Source of the DNA: Candidatus Bathyarchaeota archaeon A05DMB-2
GTDB lineage: Archaea; Thermoproteota; Bathyarchaeia; Bathyarchaeales; Bathycorpusculaceae
NCBI GenBank assembly: GCA_018475625.1
Contig: JAAKEZ010000002.1
Coordinates: 1 to 64,000, forward strand
Direction: 5' to 3'
DNA: 64,000 nt
Shown piece by piece: positions 15,264 through 24,232 of this stretch. A program made the position numbers and the translations under genes. The number at the start of each line of letters is the position of its first letter. Position 1 is the first letter of the stretch. The notes under the pieces were generated by a model. That model ran no database searches. It had not been told where the DNA came from and was given only the letters and a program-made list of their open reading frames with translations.

Positions 15264-17909
15264 CTATGGACGTTTCCTAAGCATCAGTATTATGACGACG
15301 CCTACTACAGCGATCGCAACGATGATGCCGATAACTGAAGGCACGAAGTACGCTTCGGCCATCGAAACAGGTGTCGGTGTAGGACCAGGAGTAGCTTCGG
15401 GTGCAGGTTCAACAGTAAACGCAGTTACTGCATGTGAGGGCCAGTAGGATTTGGAGCCAGCAAACGAAGCGTATACTGTGTATTTGCCATCGATGTCGGG
15501 TTTCCAGTTGAAGCTGAAGAAGCCGTCTGCGTCTGTTGTGGTTGTGCCGATGTTCCTGTAGTTGTTGTTAGCGTCAAGCACATCGATGGAGACGGTGACT
15601 CCGGTGGCGTTCATCGGACGCGGGAACTGATTGTAGACGTATAGCATCCAGTCGCTCATGGAATCGTCAGATACGGCGGGAACACCGTTTGGAAAACGAG
15701 CCTTCAAAGCGTATTCCTGTGTGCCTGGAGATATGTCGATCACTGTGCCCTTAATCGTCACTGAAGTGCCAAAAGGTACGGCAGTGTCTGGTGCGGTAAC
15801 ACTAGTGGCACTTGGACCTCTGCCTATAGCGACCACTTGGTTGTCGTATGAGCTGAAACCGGCTATTATGCTGTCCCCGATGAGTGGTTGTCCGCCCCAG
15901 CGGGTACCGAGTCGCAAACCATTTACTCGCCAAATTTCTTCACCAGTTGTAGCATTGAGGCAGACTGCGGGCGCACCGCGTGGGACAGGGGTGTTGGCAG
16001 AGTGCTCCTGGTGGAATAGGTAGATTTTTCCGTCGACGATGAAGTTGATTGGTGCTGGCCAGTTTTCGCTGAACAGCTGCTCGGTGTAGGGGTCTGTGAT
16101 GTTGTACCTCCATAGGTGCTTGCCGGTTTTGACGTCATAAGCGTTTACCACACCTTGCATGCCTGCCGTGAAAAGTTTGCCGTATTTGATAACTGCTGCT
16201 CCCCAAGGATTCATGTATAGGTTGGTGAACACGCTCAGGTATGGTTCTGGTTCGGTTGGTCCCCATAATTGTTCTCCCGTGGCGAGGCTGAAGCCATAGT
16301 GGGTTCTCAGCTCTTTTGCTGACACAACGAACACACCGTCTTCCAAGCTTGCAGGTTCAGATCCAGGAATGTCCACGTGCACATCGGCCATCGGTAGCGT
16401 CCAAGTTCTATTGAACAATAGCCTTGCTTGTTGACCTGGTCTAACGTCTGCCGGTTTGATGCTTACAGCCCAGAACACAGGGTTAGGTTGTGCGGCTCCG
16501 CCAGCCCAGTTGGTGTTGCTGCCCAGTATTATGTCGTTGCCGACCACTGTCTGTATGTTGTTCACCATAGGTAAGTCGGGCATTGTCATGTTCCACTGGA
16601 TTCCCACGGCACCGTCGAATGTGAGCCCAAAGGGTCTCCAACGACCTGCATAGTAGTCCGCTACAGCTGAGTCATTTGATGTCCCACCAGCTTGACCCCA
16701 ATCACCAGGTTGACCTGCATAGCCTGTACGAGATCTGTAGAAGTTATAGTAGGTTTTGTAAACGCATTCAGTTGAATTCCACATTGTCAACAAGCGCGTG
16801 GCAGGGTTAATTGAGTAGATTAGGATTTCACCGTTTGGACCGCTTGTTCTGTAGCCTGAAGGCACATTTGTAATGGTGTACTCCCAGCGTCCAGTGAAGG
16901 GATCATAAGCTTTCCAGGTAGTTCCAACTGTTGTCCATAGGTATGAGAACGCACCGTACATGTTCATTGTCTTCCAGTAGAATATTTGACCATGCGACAG
17001 TCTCTCGTTGTTTCCCAAGACTTTGTTCCAGAGTTCTTTACCTGTGTGAAGGTCTACTGCAACTACTCTTTGCTCAGCTTCGTAACCAGTGGAATTAAAT
17101 AAGGTATAGTTGTAGCTCATTGCATATTGAGGACTGTATTGGTTGTAGAAGAGTATGCCGTTCATTATGACTGGGTTGATGAATTTGCCTTCGTATGCGT
17201 CTCCGTGCTCGTAGCTAATGGCGTCTATATTTACAGCGTCAAGATCTACTCCGCCGACAAGACCGCCTTCCGCATATTGCTTTGTCCATAGGATGTGAGC
17301 TGTTTCTGGGGCATCGTCGTTGTCGGGTGGGAGTCGGTTATCATATCCACGTATACCCAGCCAGTTTCCTGCGATCGGCGTCCATTCTCTAAACTGTGCA
17401 TTTATTGGACGTGTCCAGAATTCGGTTGGAAGCGGTACACCTGGATAATATTTTCGTGGCTCCTCTGTTACGACAAGTGCCAGTTTATCGCTGGTGCTCG
17501 CTTTCATTATCGTACCTGCGGGGGTACCAGCCGCCGTGTATTGTATCACCTGCTGGGGGAAGTTTGTCTGCAAATAGTATGTGCCAACCTTGTCAGGTGT
17601 GTAATCGATGCCTGTCATCCCAGTCGTATCAGTCGTTACGGGTCCCAGCGTCTCTGTGCTGCCGTCTGGCTTCGTAACAGTAACTGTTACGTTATACCAG
17701 CCGGGCTGTGGCCACGCCGTCGCGTGTGTAATGCCAGTAAGAATCAGCGTTTCTTGGCCAACTCCCACTGGGTTAGGCAAAGCGCCAATGATAGCAAAGG
17801 TGTTCTTTGTAGCTTGCGCGTTGGCTGTTGGCAGAACAACAAGTGAGATGGAAGAAGCCAGTATCAGAAGCATAGCAATTGCTGTAGTCTTTTTTCTCGG
17901 AAATTGCAT
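15264..17909 (-). CDS. Secreted, membrane-anchored PQQ-like beta-propeller protein
   Basis: 881 residues, a full-length paralogue of 3489-5984. Signal peptide residues 1-31 (basic start, LLILASSISLVVL, then ANAQ). Ig-like domain with PNPVGVGQETLILTG. VPLPTEFWTRPINAQF precedes propeller blades (HTGKELWNKVLG, KTGKHLWRYNI, TTGEEIWRVNG). A C-terminal beta-sandwich (DADGFFSFNWKPDIDGKYTV) is followed by a PTPTP linker and a transmembrane helix ending MLRKRP. It has inserts in the middle blades relative to its paralogue. A surface role is inferred. Its own promoter lies at 17961-17970. Confidence 0.88.
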   Translation of the reverse strand: MQFPRKKTTAIAMLLILASSISLVVLPTANAQATKNTFAIIGALPNPVGVGQETLILTGITHATAWPQPGWYNVTVTVTKPDGSTETLGPVTTDTTGMTGIDYTPDKVGTYYLQTNFPQQVIQYTAAGTPAGTIMKASTSDKLALVVTEEPRKYYPGVPLPTEFWTRPINAQFREWTPIAGNWLGIRGYDNRLPPDNDDAPETAHILWTKQYAEGGLVGGVDLDAVNIDAISYEHGDAYEGKFINPVIMNGILFYNQYSPQYAMSYNYTLFNSTGYEAEQRVVAVDLHTGKELWNKVLGNNERLSHGQIFYWKTMNMYGAFSYLWTTVGTTWKAYDPFTGRWEYTITNVPSGYRTSGPNGEILIYSINPATRLLTMWNSTECVYKTYYNFYRSRTGYAGQPGDWGQAGGTSNDSAVADYYAGRWRPFGLTFDGAVGIQWNMTMPDLPMVNNIQTVVGNDIILGSNTNWAGGAAQPNPVFWAVSIKPADVRPGQQARLLFNRTWTLPMADVHVDIPGSEPASLEDGVFVVSAKELRTHYGFSLATGEQLWGPTEPEPYLSVFTNLYMNPWGAAVIKYGKLFTAGMQGVVNAYDVKTGKHLWRYNITDPYTEQLFSENWPAPINFIVDGKIYLFHQEHSANTPVPRGAPAVCLNATTGEEIWRVNGLRLGTRWGGQPLIGDSIIAGFSSYDNQVVAIGRGPSATSVTAPDTAVPFGTSVTIKGTVIDISPGTQEYALKARFPNGVPAVSDDSMSDWMLYVYNQFPRPMNATGVTVSIDVLDANNNYRNIGTTTTDADGFFSFNWKPDIDGKYTVYASFAGSKSYWPSHAVTAFTVEPAPEATPGPTPTPVSMAEAYFVPSVIGIIVAIAVVGVVIILMLRKRP

Positions 17910-17960
17910 TTTTCTCTTTCTCCTCTAATTTTTCGGTATTCCCTATATTTCTGAGTTTTA

Positions 17961-17970
17961 CTTATAAGCT
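17961..17970 (-). promoter_or_regulatory. TATA box of the propeller gene
   Basis: Read on the minus strand, AGCTTATAAG lies about 55 bases before the ATG at 17909, which fits transcription start near 17940. Confidence 0.6.
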
Positions 17971-18200
17971 TTCTGCGATTTCGAGGGTGTCGGCTAATTC
18001 TAGTTTAGGCGTTTTGCATCGTACCTTTTGGGATTGGGCTACGGTCTTTTCTTGTTTGCCTGATAACTTTTTTCTCCGGGTATGCTTCTGCGAGGATTGG
18101 CCTGCGAGGCCTTCAGGGTTCGACAGTGCATGCTGAGGCTACGTGCTTATCGTGTGCCTTATCTCTTCGGCTGAATCATTGCTCTGTTACTCCAGCGCCT

Positions 18201-18554
18201 TTATGCTTCCACATCCAGAAGAATCGGCTTTACCTCAATACTGAGCTGCTTGGCGCATCTGAGCCTGTTCAGCACGGCCAAGTTGTGGCTTATAGTACTC
18301 GCAAACCCCACCTTCTCTGCATCCATCGCAGCCTGCGCCTTTTTTCGAGACCGTTCTCGGTCTCTTCCGCCCCAGAGATGCCTTCTACAAGGCCCCTGCA
18401 ACGGTATAGTGCCTCGTTGAACTTTTCGGCAGCCCGTCTCCTATACCTGAGCCCCCTGTTTGTTCCCTCAGTTTTCCGCTGTTTGATGTTAGGCTCCATC
18501 CTCTTAGCGTATTGGGTTTTGGGTGCGGTCAGGTGCGGCTGGTTGCGGGCTCAG
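18201..18554 (-). pseudogene. Decayed transposase C-terminal fragment
   Basis: Two overlapping minus-strand frames join into one protein-like stretch. The first reads RGLRYRRRAAEKFNEALYRC, then RGLVEGISGAEETENG. The second, after a frameshift near 18310-18330, reads TISHNLAVLNRLRCAKQLSI. The pattern (basic YRRR, a VEGxxGAEE region with a catalytic-type Glu, then a helix like SHNLAVLNRL) resembles the C-terminal part of DDE transposases in archaeal insertion sequences. The N-terminal part and the terminal repeats are not found, so this is a remnant. Family assignment is tentative. The rest of the 17971-18640 gap shows no gene. Confidence 0.5.
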
Positions 18555-18660
18555 GATAGTCTCGTGAGTATCCACAAAAAATGACAATTTTGGCTATAGA
18601 TGCGATGTGTTTATGTTTCTCCCTTAAAGTTACTTATCCCACAAACAAGAAGTGGATCAA

Positions 18661-19728
18661 ATGACTGATAAAAAAGACACAATCACCATGCTACATGGTG
18701 CTGGCGGCACCGTCATGCATGACCTCGTCAAAAATTATGTCGTAAAGTACTTCGCCAGATTCACTAATGCGGAGGTCCCATTGGAAGCCATGGATGACGC
18801 CGCCGTCGTCGGCGACACCGTGCTCAAGAGCGACTCGCATGCGGTGAAGCCCATTTTCTTCCCGGGCGGCGACATCGGGCGCCTTGCCATCTCTGGCACC
18901 GTCAACGACATTGCGTGTTTGGGAGCGGAGCCTTACGCCTTGGCGTGCGGGCTGATTCTGGAGGAGGGGTTGGCGATTTCCGACCTTGAGCGGATTCTGG
19001 CGAGCATGCGGCAGACCTGCGCGGAAGCAGGCGTGGGCATTGTCACGGGCGACACCAAAGTCGTTGAGAAGGGCAGTTTGGGCGGCTGCGTTATGAACGT
19101 GTCGGGAATCGGCAGAAGAACCACAGCGCTCGAAAACAACCTCGAAATCGTCAGGCAACACTGCAGCGGTTTCGCGGCGCGGTGGGTTCTCGACTCTAAC
19201 CTCAGCGTCGGCGACAAGATAATACTGTCAGGCACCATAGGCGACCACGGCTTGGCAGTGCTGTCCGCGCAGCAAGGCTTAACGTTCGGCAGCGAAATCA
19301 AAAGCGACGTTAAACCCCTGAACCGCTTAATCCAGCGCTTACTAGGCGAAGTCGGCGGAGTCGTCGCCATGAAAGACCCCACCCGAGGCGGCTTAGCTGA
19401 CGCCCTGAACGAGTTCAGCGAAAAATCTAAAGTCGGCATACTCATCCACGAAGACAAAATCCCCATCCGCGAAGACGTGCGCGCCGCCTCCGAAATGCTG
19501 GGGATAGACCCGCTTGAGGTGGGCAACGAAGGCAAAATCATCATCGGCACCGTCCCAGCCAAAGCCGAGCAGGTGCTGAAATGGTTGAAGCAAACGCCTG
19601 AGGGCAGGGACGCGGAGATAATCGGTGAAGCCACAAGCGACTTCAAGGACGTTGCCATGCAGACGGCGGTAGGCGGCAAACGCATAATCGCCAGACCAGT
19701 GGGCGACCCTGTTCCGAGAATCTGCTGA
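18661..19728 (+). CDS. hypE: Hydrogenase maturation protein HypE
   Basis: 355 residues. HypE dehydrates a carbamoyl group on its C-terminal cysteine to thiocyanate, making the cyanide ligands of [NiFe]-hydrogenase with HypF. Visible features: HGAGGTVM at the start, the AIR-synthase-like N domain (DDAAVVGDTVLKSDS, IGRLAISGTVNDIACLGA), the ATP-binding KDPTRGGLADALNE, and the obligatory PRIC at the very end. The ATG at 18661 is favoured over a GTG at 18652. hypD, hypC and hypF lie nearby on the other strand. No hydrogenase subunits are in the window. Confidence 0.95.
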   Translation: MTDKKDTITMLHGAGGTVMHDLVKNYVVKYFARFTNAEVPLEAMDDAAVVGDTVLKSDSHAVKPIFFPGGDIGRLAISGTVNDIACLGAEPYALACGLILEEGLAISDLERILASMRQTCAEAGVGIVTGDTKVVEKGSLGGCVMNVSGIGRRTTALENNLEIVRQHCSGFAARWVLDSNLSVGDKIILSGTIGDHGLAVLSAQQGLTFGSEIKSDVKPLNRLIQRLLGEVGGVVAMKDPTRGGLADALNEFSEKSKVGILIHEDKIPIREDVRAASEMLGIDPLEVGNEGKIIIGTVPAKAEQVLKWLKQTPEGRDAEIIGEATSDFKDVAMQTAVGGKRIIARPVGDPVPRIC

Positions 19729-19768
19729 CCGCCGCGCATGCGTCACATGCTCCTTGATTTTTTGAAAG

Positions 19769-19778
19769 ACTTAAATAA
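19769..19778 (+). promoter_or_regulatory. TATA box of the cyclophilin gene
   Basis: ACTTAAATAA predicts transcription start about 26 bases on, at ~19798. This coincides with the ATG at 19801 and implies leaderless translation from that codon rather than from the upstream in-frame ATG at 19738. Confidence 0.6.
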
Positions 19779-19800
19779 ACAACAGCATGATGCTTTGGCT

Positions 19801-20406
19801 ATGAACTACCGTAAATCAACCAAACGCAAAATCAAGTCCCACAAAAGCAGGAAGCTTCCGCTTGCGATAGGCTTATTGACTATAATCGCCGTAGCAACAG
19901 TGGTGTTTTACGTATTCAGCATGAACAATGTGCCAGCGGGAAAGGTTCTTCTGCACACCAGCATGGGAGACATAACCATCCAGCTTCGAGACGACAAACC
20001 CACAACCACCAACAACTTCAAGAACTTGGTTAAGCAAGGCGTGTATGACGGCACGATTTTCCACCGCGTAATCGCTGATTTCATAATCCAAGGCGGAATG
20101 AACACAAGCGCGTCAGTCGCCACCATACCTGATGAGATAGGCAACGACAACCACAATGTCATAGGCACCGTAGCCATGGCGAAGACAAGCCAGCCTAACT
20201 CGGCTACTAGCCAATTTTTCATCAACGTAGCAGATAACAGCAAAATCACTTATCAAGACGGCACCAAATTCGACGAAACCTACACGGTCTTCGGCACCGT
20301 AATCTCGGGTATGGATGTCGCCAACGCAATATCCAAAGTAGCAACAGATTCAAACGATAAACCGTTGACCGATGTGACGTTAATCAAGGCGGAAATAATC
20401 AGCTAA
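19801..20406 (+). CDS. Membrane-anchored cyclophilin-type peptidyl-prolyl isomerase
   Basis: 201 residues. A basic N-terminus (RKSTKRKIKSHKSRK) and one hydrophobic helix (residues ~20-42) anchor a cyclophilin domain outside the membrane. Cyclophilin hallmarks: DITIQLRDDKPTTTNNF, YDGTIFHRVIADFIIQGG (catalytic Arg in FHRV), and SATSQFFINVADN. It probably helps fold secreted proteins such as the large surface propellers. The start is set by the TATA position (see 19769). It converges on hypD with an 8-base overlap. Confidence 0.9.
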   Translation: MNYRKSTKRKIKSHKSRKLPLAIGLLTIIAVATVVFYVFSMNNVPAGKVLLHTSMGDITIQLRDDKPTTTNNFKNLVKQGVYDGTIFHRVIADFIIQGGMNTSASVATIPDEIGNDNHNVIGTVAMAKTSQPNSATSQFFINVADNSKITYQDGTKFDETYTVFGTVISGMDVANAISKVATDSNDKPLTDVTLIKAEIIS

Positions 20407-21493
20407 CCCGCTGAGTCGCAGCGGTTTTCGCCCAAACCCTGCAAGTGCCCTCACTGCTGACCATGCAGGCGCCCACGGGCTTCGCAGGTGTACACGCCTT
20501 CATAAACATGGGGCATTCGTCTGGCTTAATTTTGCCGATAATCACCAAGTGGCACTCGCAGCCAAGCAAAATGTCCCTGCCCTGCTCAACGTGCACGCCG
20601 AATTTTTCGCGGGCGTCATACTCCTTAAGCTCCTCGCGAAGCTTCAGCGCCGAGTCGGGCAACCTGCCGATTCCCCGCCAGTTTCCACCAGTAACCGCGA
20701 ACGCTCTGCTCATCACATCCAGCGCCCTCGTGTTGCCTTCCCACTTCACGATGCGGGAGTACTCGTTCTCCAACCGCGCCGCCCCATCGCTAAGCTGCTT
20801 CAGAATCATGTAAACCGCCATCAACACGTCAATGGGCTCGAAGCCAGCCACCACAGTCGGCATCCGATAAACCCGCGGAAAAAGCTCATAAGGCTTCATG
20901 CCGATGATGGCGCTCACATGCCCCGGTGCAATGAACCCGCTAATGTTCAAGTCACCTAGACCCAGCAACAGCTCCATGGCAGGCGGAATCAAACGATGCG
21001 ACACCAGAAAGCTAAAGTTTTCAGGTGGCTTCCCAAGCGCTTCCACCGCCGTCGAAGGCGCAGTGGTCTCAAAACCCATCGCGAAAAACACAAACTCTCT
21101 GTCCCGCTCACGCCTTGCCATCTCAACCGCATCCGACACGCCGTAAACCACGCGCACGTCCGCGCCTGCCGCCTTCGCCTCCAACAGGCTCATTTCGCTG
21201 CCCGGCACTCGGAGAGCATCGCCGAAGCACGTTACAACGACACCTTTATGCGCCAGCTGCACCGCCTCATCAATCTCCGCCGCAGGCACGATGCAGACTG
21301 GGCAGCCTGGACCCGCTATGACCTCCACGTTCCGCGGCAACAGGCTACGCAAGCCATAATGCGTAATAGTCCACTCATGCGTGCCGCAGACGTGGCAGAG
21401 CTTAACGGTGCCGTCTTTCGGCGCGAATTTCTGAATTTGCTGGGCTATGGTTTTTGCGAGATCAGGGTCTCTGAACCTGAGTTTTTCAGCCAT
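20399..21493 (-). CDS. hypD: Hydrogenase maturation protein HypD
   Basis: 364 residues. HypD is a [4Fe-4S] protein that assembles the Fe(CN)2CO unit with HypC. Diagnostic cysteine motifs are present: CHVCGTHE near residue 32, GPGCPVC near 62, and the C-terminal GCECH together with the conserved cysteines in the last 40 residues. The GFETTAPSTA motif also matches. The ATG at 21493 is chosen because the family begins just before the RFRDPDLAK segment; the open frame extends upstream into hypC without support. Confidence 0.95.
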   Translation of the reverse strand: MAEKLRFRDPDLAKTIAQQIQKFAPKDGTVKLCHVCGTHEWTITHYGLRSLLPRNVEVIAGPGCPVCIVPAAEIDEAVQLAHKGVVVTCFGDALRVPGSEMSLLEAKAAGADVRVVYGVSDAVEMARRERDREFVFFAMGFETTAPSTAVEALGKPPENFSFLVSHRLIPPAMELLLGLGDLNISGFIAPGHVSAIIGMKPYELFPRVYRMPTVVAGFEPIDVLMAVYMILKQLSDGAARLENEYSRIVKWEGNTRALDVMSRAFAVTGGNWRGIGRLPDSALKLREELKEYDAREKFGVHVEQGRDILLGCECHLVIIGKIKPDECPMFMKACTPAKPVGACMVSSEGTCRVWAKTAATQRVS

Positions 21494-21506
21494 AATCCCT
21501 TGCGCT

Positions 21507-21731
21507 CTATTGTTTTCCAGCTGCAAGAACCTCATTCCAGAGGCTAATAGTCTCAAGCGCTTCCTTCTCATCCACGGTTTCAATCGCGTAGCCCGCATGC
21601 ACCAAAACGTAGTCGCCCACCTTGGTGTCCACAAGCGTCACGTTAACCTCTCGCAGGACGCCTTCTCCGAAGTCTACTTGGGCTTTGCTGCCGTCTACGC
21701 GCACGACCCGCGCTGGAATCGCCAAACACAT
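21507..21731 (-). CDS. hypC: Hydrogenase maturation chaperone HypC
   Basis: 74 residues. It starts MCLAIPARVV; Cys2 is the residue that carries the iron centre during transfer to hydrogenase. The OB-fold continues with KAQVDFGEGVLREVNVTLV and VGDYVLVHAGYAIETVDEKEA. It lies 13 bases before hypD and 48 bases after hypF on the same strand. One HypC is usually specific to one hydrogenase, so a group 3 or 4 enzyme should be encoded elsewhere. Confidence 0.95.
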   Translation of the reverse strand: MCLAIPARVVRVDGSKAQVDFGEGVLREVNVTLVDTKVGDYVLVHAGYAIETVDEKEALETISLWNEVLAAGKQ

Positions 21732-21779
21732 GACTAATCAACAATAGACGTGAAGGAACCGCGATAAAAAGAGTATGGT

Positions 21780-24059
21780 CTAAAACCGCCAAAACCCACC
21801 AACAACCGCCTGCCCGAAGGAGACGCCGCCGTCGCCCGCAGGAACCGCCCTGTGGACCAAAAAACGCAAGCCAGCCGCCTCTATCGGCTTCCGCATCTCT
21901 TCGGCGAGGATCTGGTTGCAGGCTGCGCCGCCCGAAAAACCAATGACCCTGACGCCGTGCTCATGCGCCTTATCGACGGCTAAGGACGCCAAGCCTCGGG
22001 CGAGATAGGCGTGGGCGGAATAGGCTAAATCAGCCACTGAAGCCTTACCGATGTTTTCGAATATGGCGTGAACCATGTGGGATGTGTTGAGCACATTTCC
22101 ATTTATCTCGGGATGCATCTTCAACACGTCTCTGCCCCTTATGGCGGCGGATTCCAGCTTCATGGCTGGTTCGCCCTCGTAAGTGCGTTCGTAGCAGACG
22201 CCCAATACTGCGGCGACCGCGTCCAAGACCCTGCCGCAGCTTGTGGTTTCGGCGACGCCGTCGCCTCTTCGGAGTTGGTCGATGACTAGGCGGGCTTCGG
22301 TTTCGCCGTGCGGCAGGTGCCCGCTGTTCTGGAAAAGCCAGTTTTCCACGTTAATCGTCTTGCCGAGTATCGCGGCTGCCATGCGCAGAGGAAAACGTGT
22401 GGCTGTGTCTCCGCCGACTAGTGGTTGCGGCTCCAAGTGCCCCACCCGCTTGAAATCGCTTGATTCGCGGGTGCAAAACAGTATTTCGCCGCCCCATGCT
22501 TTGCCGTCGGTGCCATAACCGTATCCATCGCAAATCACGCCTACTATCTCATCCACAGCGTGTTCCATCATCAGGGCTGCAGCGTGTGCGTGGTGGTGCT
22601 GCACCTGAACGAGGCCCCAGCCATTCTGCTCAGCCAGTTCTCTCGCAAGCGCCGTGGTGGTGAATTTGGGGTGCAGGTCGCACGCCATGGCTTCGATGCG
22701 GCTGTTGGTTAAGCGAGTCAGGTGTGCAGTGGCTTCTTTGAGGAAGGTTTTGGTTTCGACGTTTTCGACGTCGCCAATGTGCTGGCTGAGGAACGCCTTG
22801 TTGCTGAGCAGGATACAGGAGGTGTTGTTGAGTTCGCCGCCTAACCCCACGACGCAGCGACAGGCTTCTGCGTTGAGCATTATGGGCGCAGGCGCGTAGC
22901 CTCTGCTTCGCCTGAGAAACACGGTGCGGCTGCCGTGAACGCGAAGAACTGAGTCGTCGCAACGCTGGGCGATTTTGCGGTTGTGAAAAAGGAAGTAGTC
23001 AACGGTGCCGCCCAGCGTGCGCAGTGCCTCGTCGTTGTCGTTTATGATGGGCTGGTTGGGCGGGTTCGCAGAAGTCATAACGAACGCCGCGTCACTTACG
23101 CGGTCGAAGAGCATGTAGTGCATGGCGGTGTAGGGCAGCATCACGCCGACATTGTGCAGGTCTGGCGCCACTAACGACGAAAGCGAATAGTCATCGCTCT
23201 TCTTAAGAAGTACTATTGGACGTGCGGCTGAGGTGAGCAGCGCCTCCTCCTTCAAATTTACTTCGGCGAATGATTTTGCGGCTTCCAAACTTCGCGCCAT
23301 GATGGCGAAAGGTTTGGCGCTGCGGTGCTTCGTTCTTCGAAGCGCCAGCAACGGCTCATCGCGGGTTGTGGATGCGGCGATGTGAAAGCCGCCGTAGCCT
23401 TTCACGGCTAAGACCGCGCCTTCAGAGAGCAGTCGCCCTGCTTCGCGCACCGGGTCCCTGTGCTGAATCTGCTCGCCATCCGCCGTGGTCAAGTAAGCCC
23501 TTGGACCGCATTCTGGACACGCCACCGTCTGCGCGTGAAAACGCCTGTTCAGCGGGTCGCTGTACTCTTTTTGGCAGATGCCGCAGAGAGGGAACTCGCG
23601 CATGGTAGTGTTTTCGCGGTCGTACGGCAAACGCTCAATTATGGTGAAGCGTGGTCCACAGTTGGTGCACGTGATGAAAAAATACTCGAACCTGTGGTCT
23701 TTGGGGTCGCGCAGCTCTCGAAGGCAGTCGTCGCAGATGGCGATGTCTGGCGGTATGACCGAGCCTGAATTTTCAGCTTCTTCGGAGCTTTTGATGATGG
23801 TGAATTCCGCGTATTGACTCTTGCCCTTGAACACCTTCGTGGTGACGCTATGGATTTGGGCTAAGGTAGGCTTCTTCTCTTTCAAGTCACGCAGGAAACT
23901 CTGAACGCTCGGCTCGCTGCCTTCGAGGAGGATTTCTACGCCTGCGTCGCCACGGTTCCGCACGTAACCTGCCAAGCCGTATTTGACGGCGGTCCTGTAG
24001 ATGAAGGGACGGAACCCAACGCCCTGAACGATGCCCGTAACGTTTACTTTGACCCGCAA
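21780..24059 (-). CDS. hypF: Carbamoyltransferase HypF
   Basis: 759 residues, the usual length. Order: acylphosphatase domain, residues 1-90 (VTGIVQGVGFRPFIYR); two zinc-finger-like units ~100-180 (CDDCLREL, CTNCGPRF, CGICQKEY, CPECGPR); YrdC-like adenylation domain ~195-370 (LAVKGYGGFHIAA); Kae1-like carbamoyl transfer domain to the end (VQHHHAHAAALMMEH, SGGAACNQILAEE). It makes the thiocarbamate on HypE. The TTG at 24059 puts the start right at the acylphosphatase fold; an ATG at 24173 gives an unsupported 38-residue extension. Confidence 0.93.
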   Translation of the reverse strand: MRVKVNVTGIVQGVGFRPFIYRTAVKYGLAGYVRNRGDAGVEILLEGSEPSVQSFLRDLKEKKPTLAQIHSVTTKVFKGKSQYAEFTIIKSSEEAENSGSVIPPDIAICDDCLRELRDPKDHRFEYFFITCTNCGPRFTIIERLPYDRENTTMREFPLCGICQKEYSDPLNRRFHAQTVACPECGPRAYLTTADGEQIQHRDPVREAGRLLSEGAVLAVKGYGGFHIAASTTRDEPLLALRRTKHRSAKPFAIMARSLEAAKSFAEVNLKEEALLTSAARPIVLLKKSDDYSLSSLVAPDLHNVGVMLPYTAMHYMLFDRVSDAAFVMTSANPPNQPIINDNDEALRTLGGTVDYFLFHNRKIAQRCDDSVLRVHGSRTVFLRRSRGYAPAPIMLNAEACRCVVGLGGELNNTSCILLSNKAFLSQHIGDVENVETKTFLKEATAHLTRLTNSRIEAMACDLHPKFTTTALARELAEQNGWGLVQVQHHHAHAAALMMEHAVDEIVGVICDGYGYGTDGKAWGGEILFCTRESSDFKRVGHLEPQPLVGGDTATRFPLRMAAAILGKTINVENWLFQNSGHLPHGETEARLVIDQLRRGDGVAETTSCGRVLDAVAAVLGVCYERTYEGEPAMKLESAAIRGRDVLKMHPEINGNVLNTSHMVHAIFENIGKASVADLAYSAHAYLARGLASLAVDKAHEHGVRVIGFSGGAACNQILAEEMRKPIEAAGLRFLVHRAVPAGDGGVSFGQAVVGGFWRF

Positions 24060-24232
24060 ATGACATCCGACAGTAATAGAGTAAAATGTGGACTTTGTTA
24101 AGTCTTCGGGTTTTTGACGCTCCTCTGAGAAATTTGTTAATTGGCAGAATTTTTCGCGGAAATATGCAATCAAATTTTCCGTGGGTCAGGTCTGTTTCTA
24201 TCATTAAAGCTGGTGTCACCTTTTTGCACTTT

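Noticed and set aside
18933-19739. 268-codon minus-strand frame opposite hypE
   Set aside because: Pure antisense of a certain gene (HypE with the terminal PRIC); translation has no recognisable features.
24060-24232. Possible small gene between hypF and the acyl-CoA synthetase
   Set aside because: A CKKCKK-containing frame overlaps both neighbours' ends and continues antisense-like into hypF; no ribosome-binding site.
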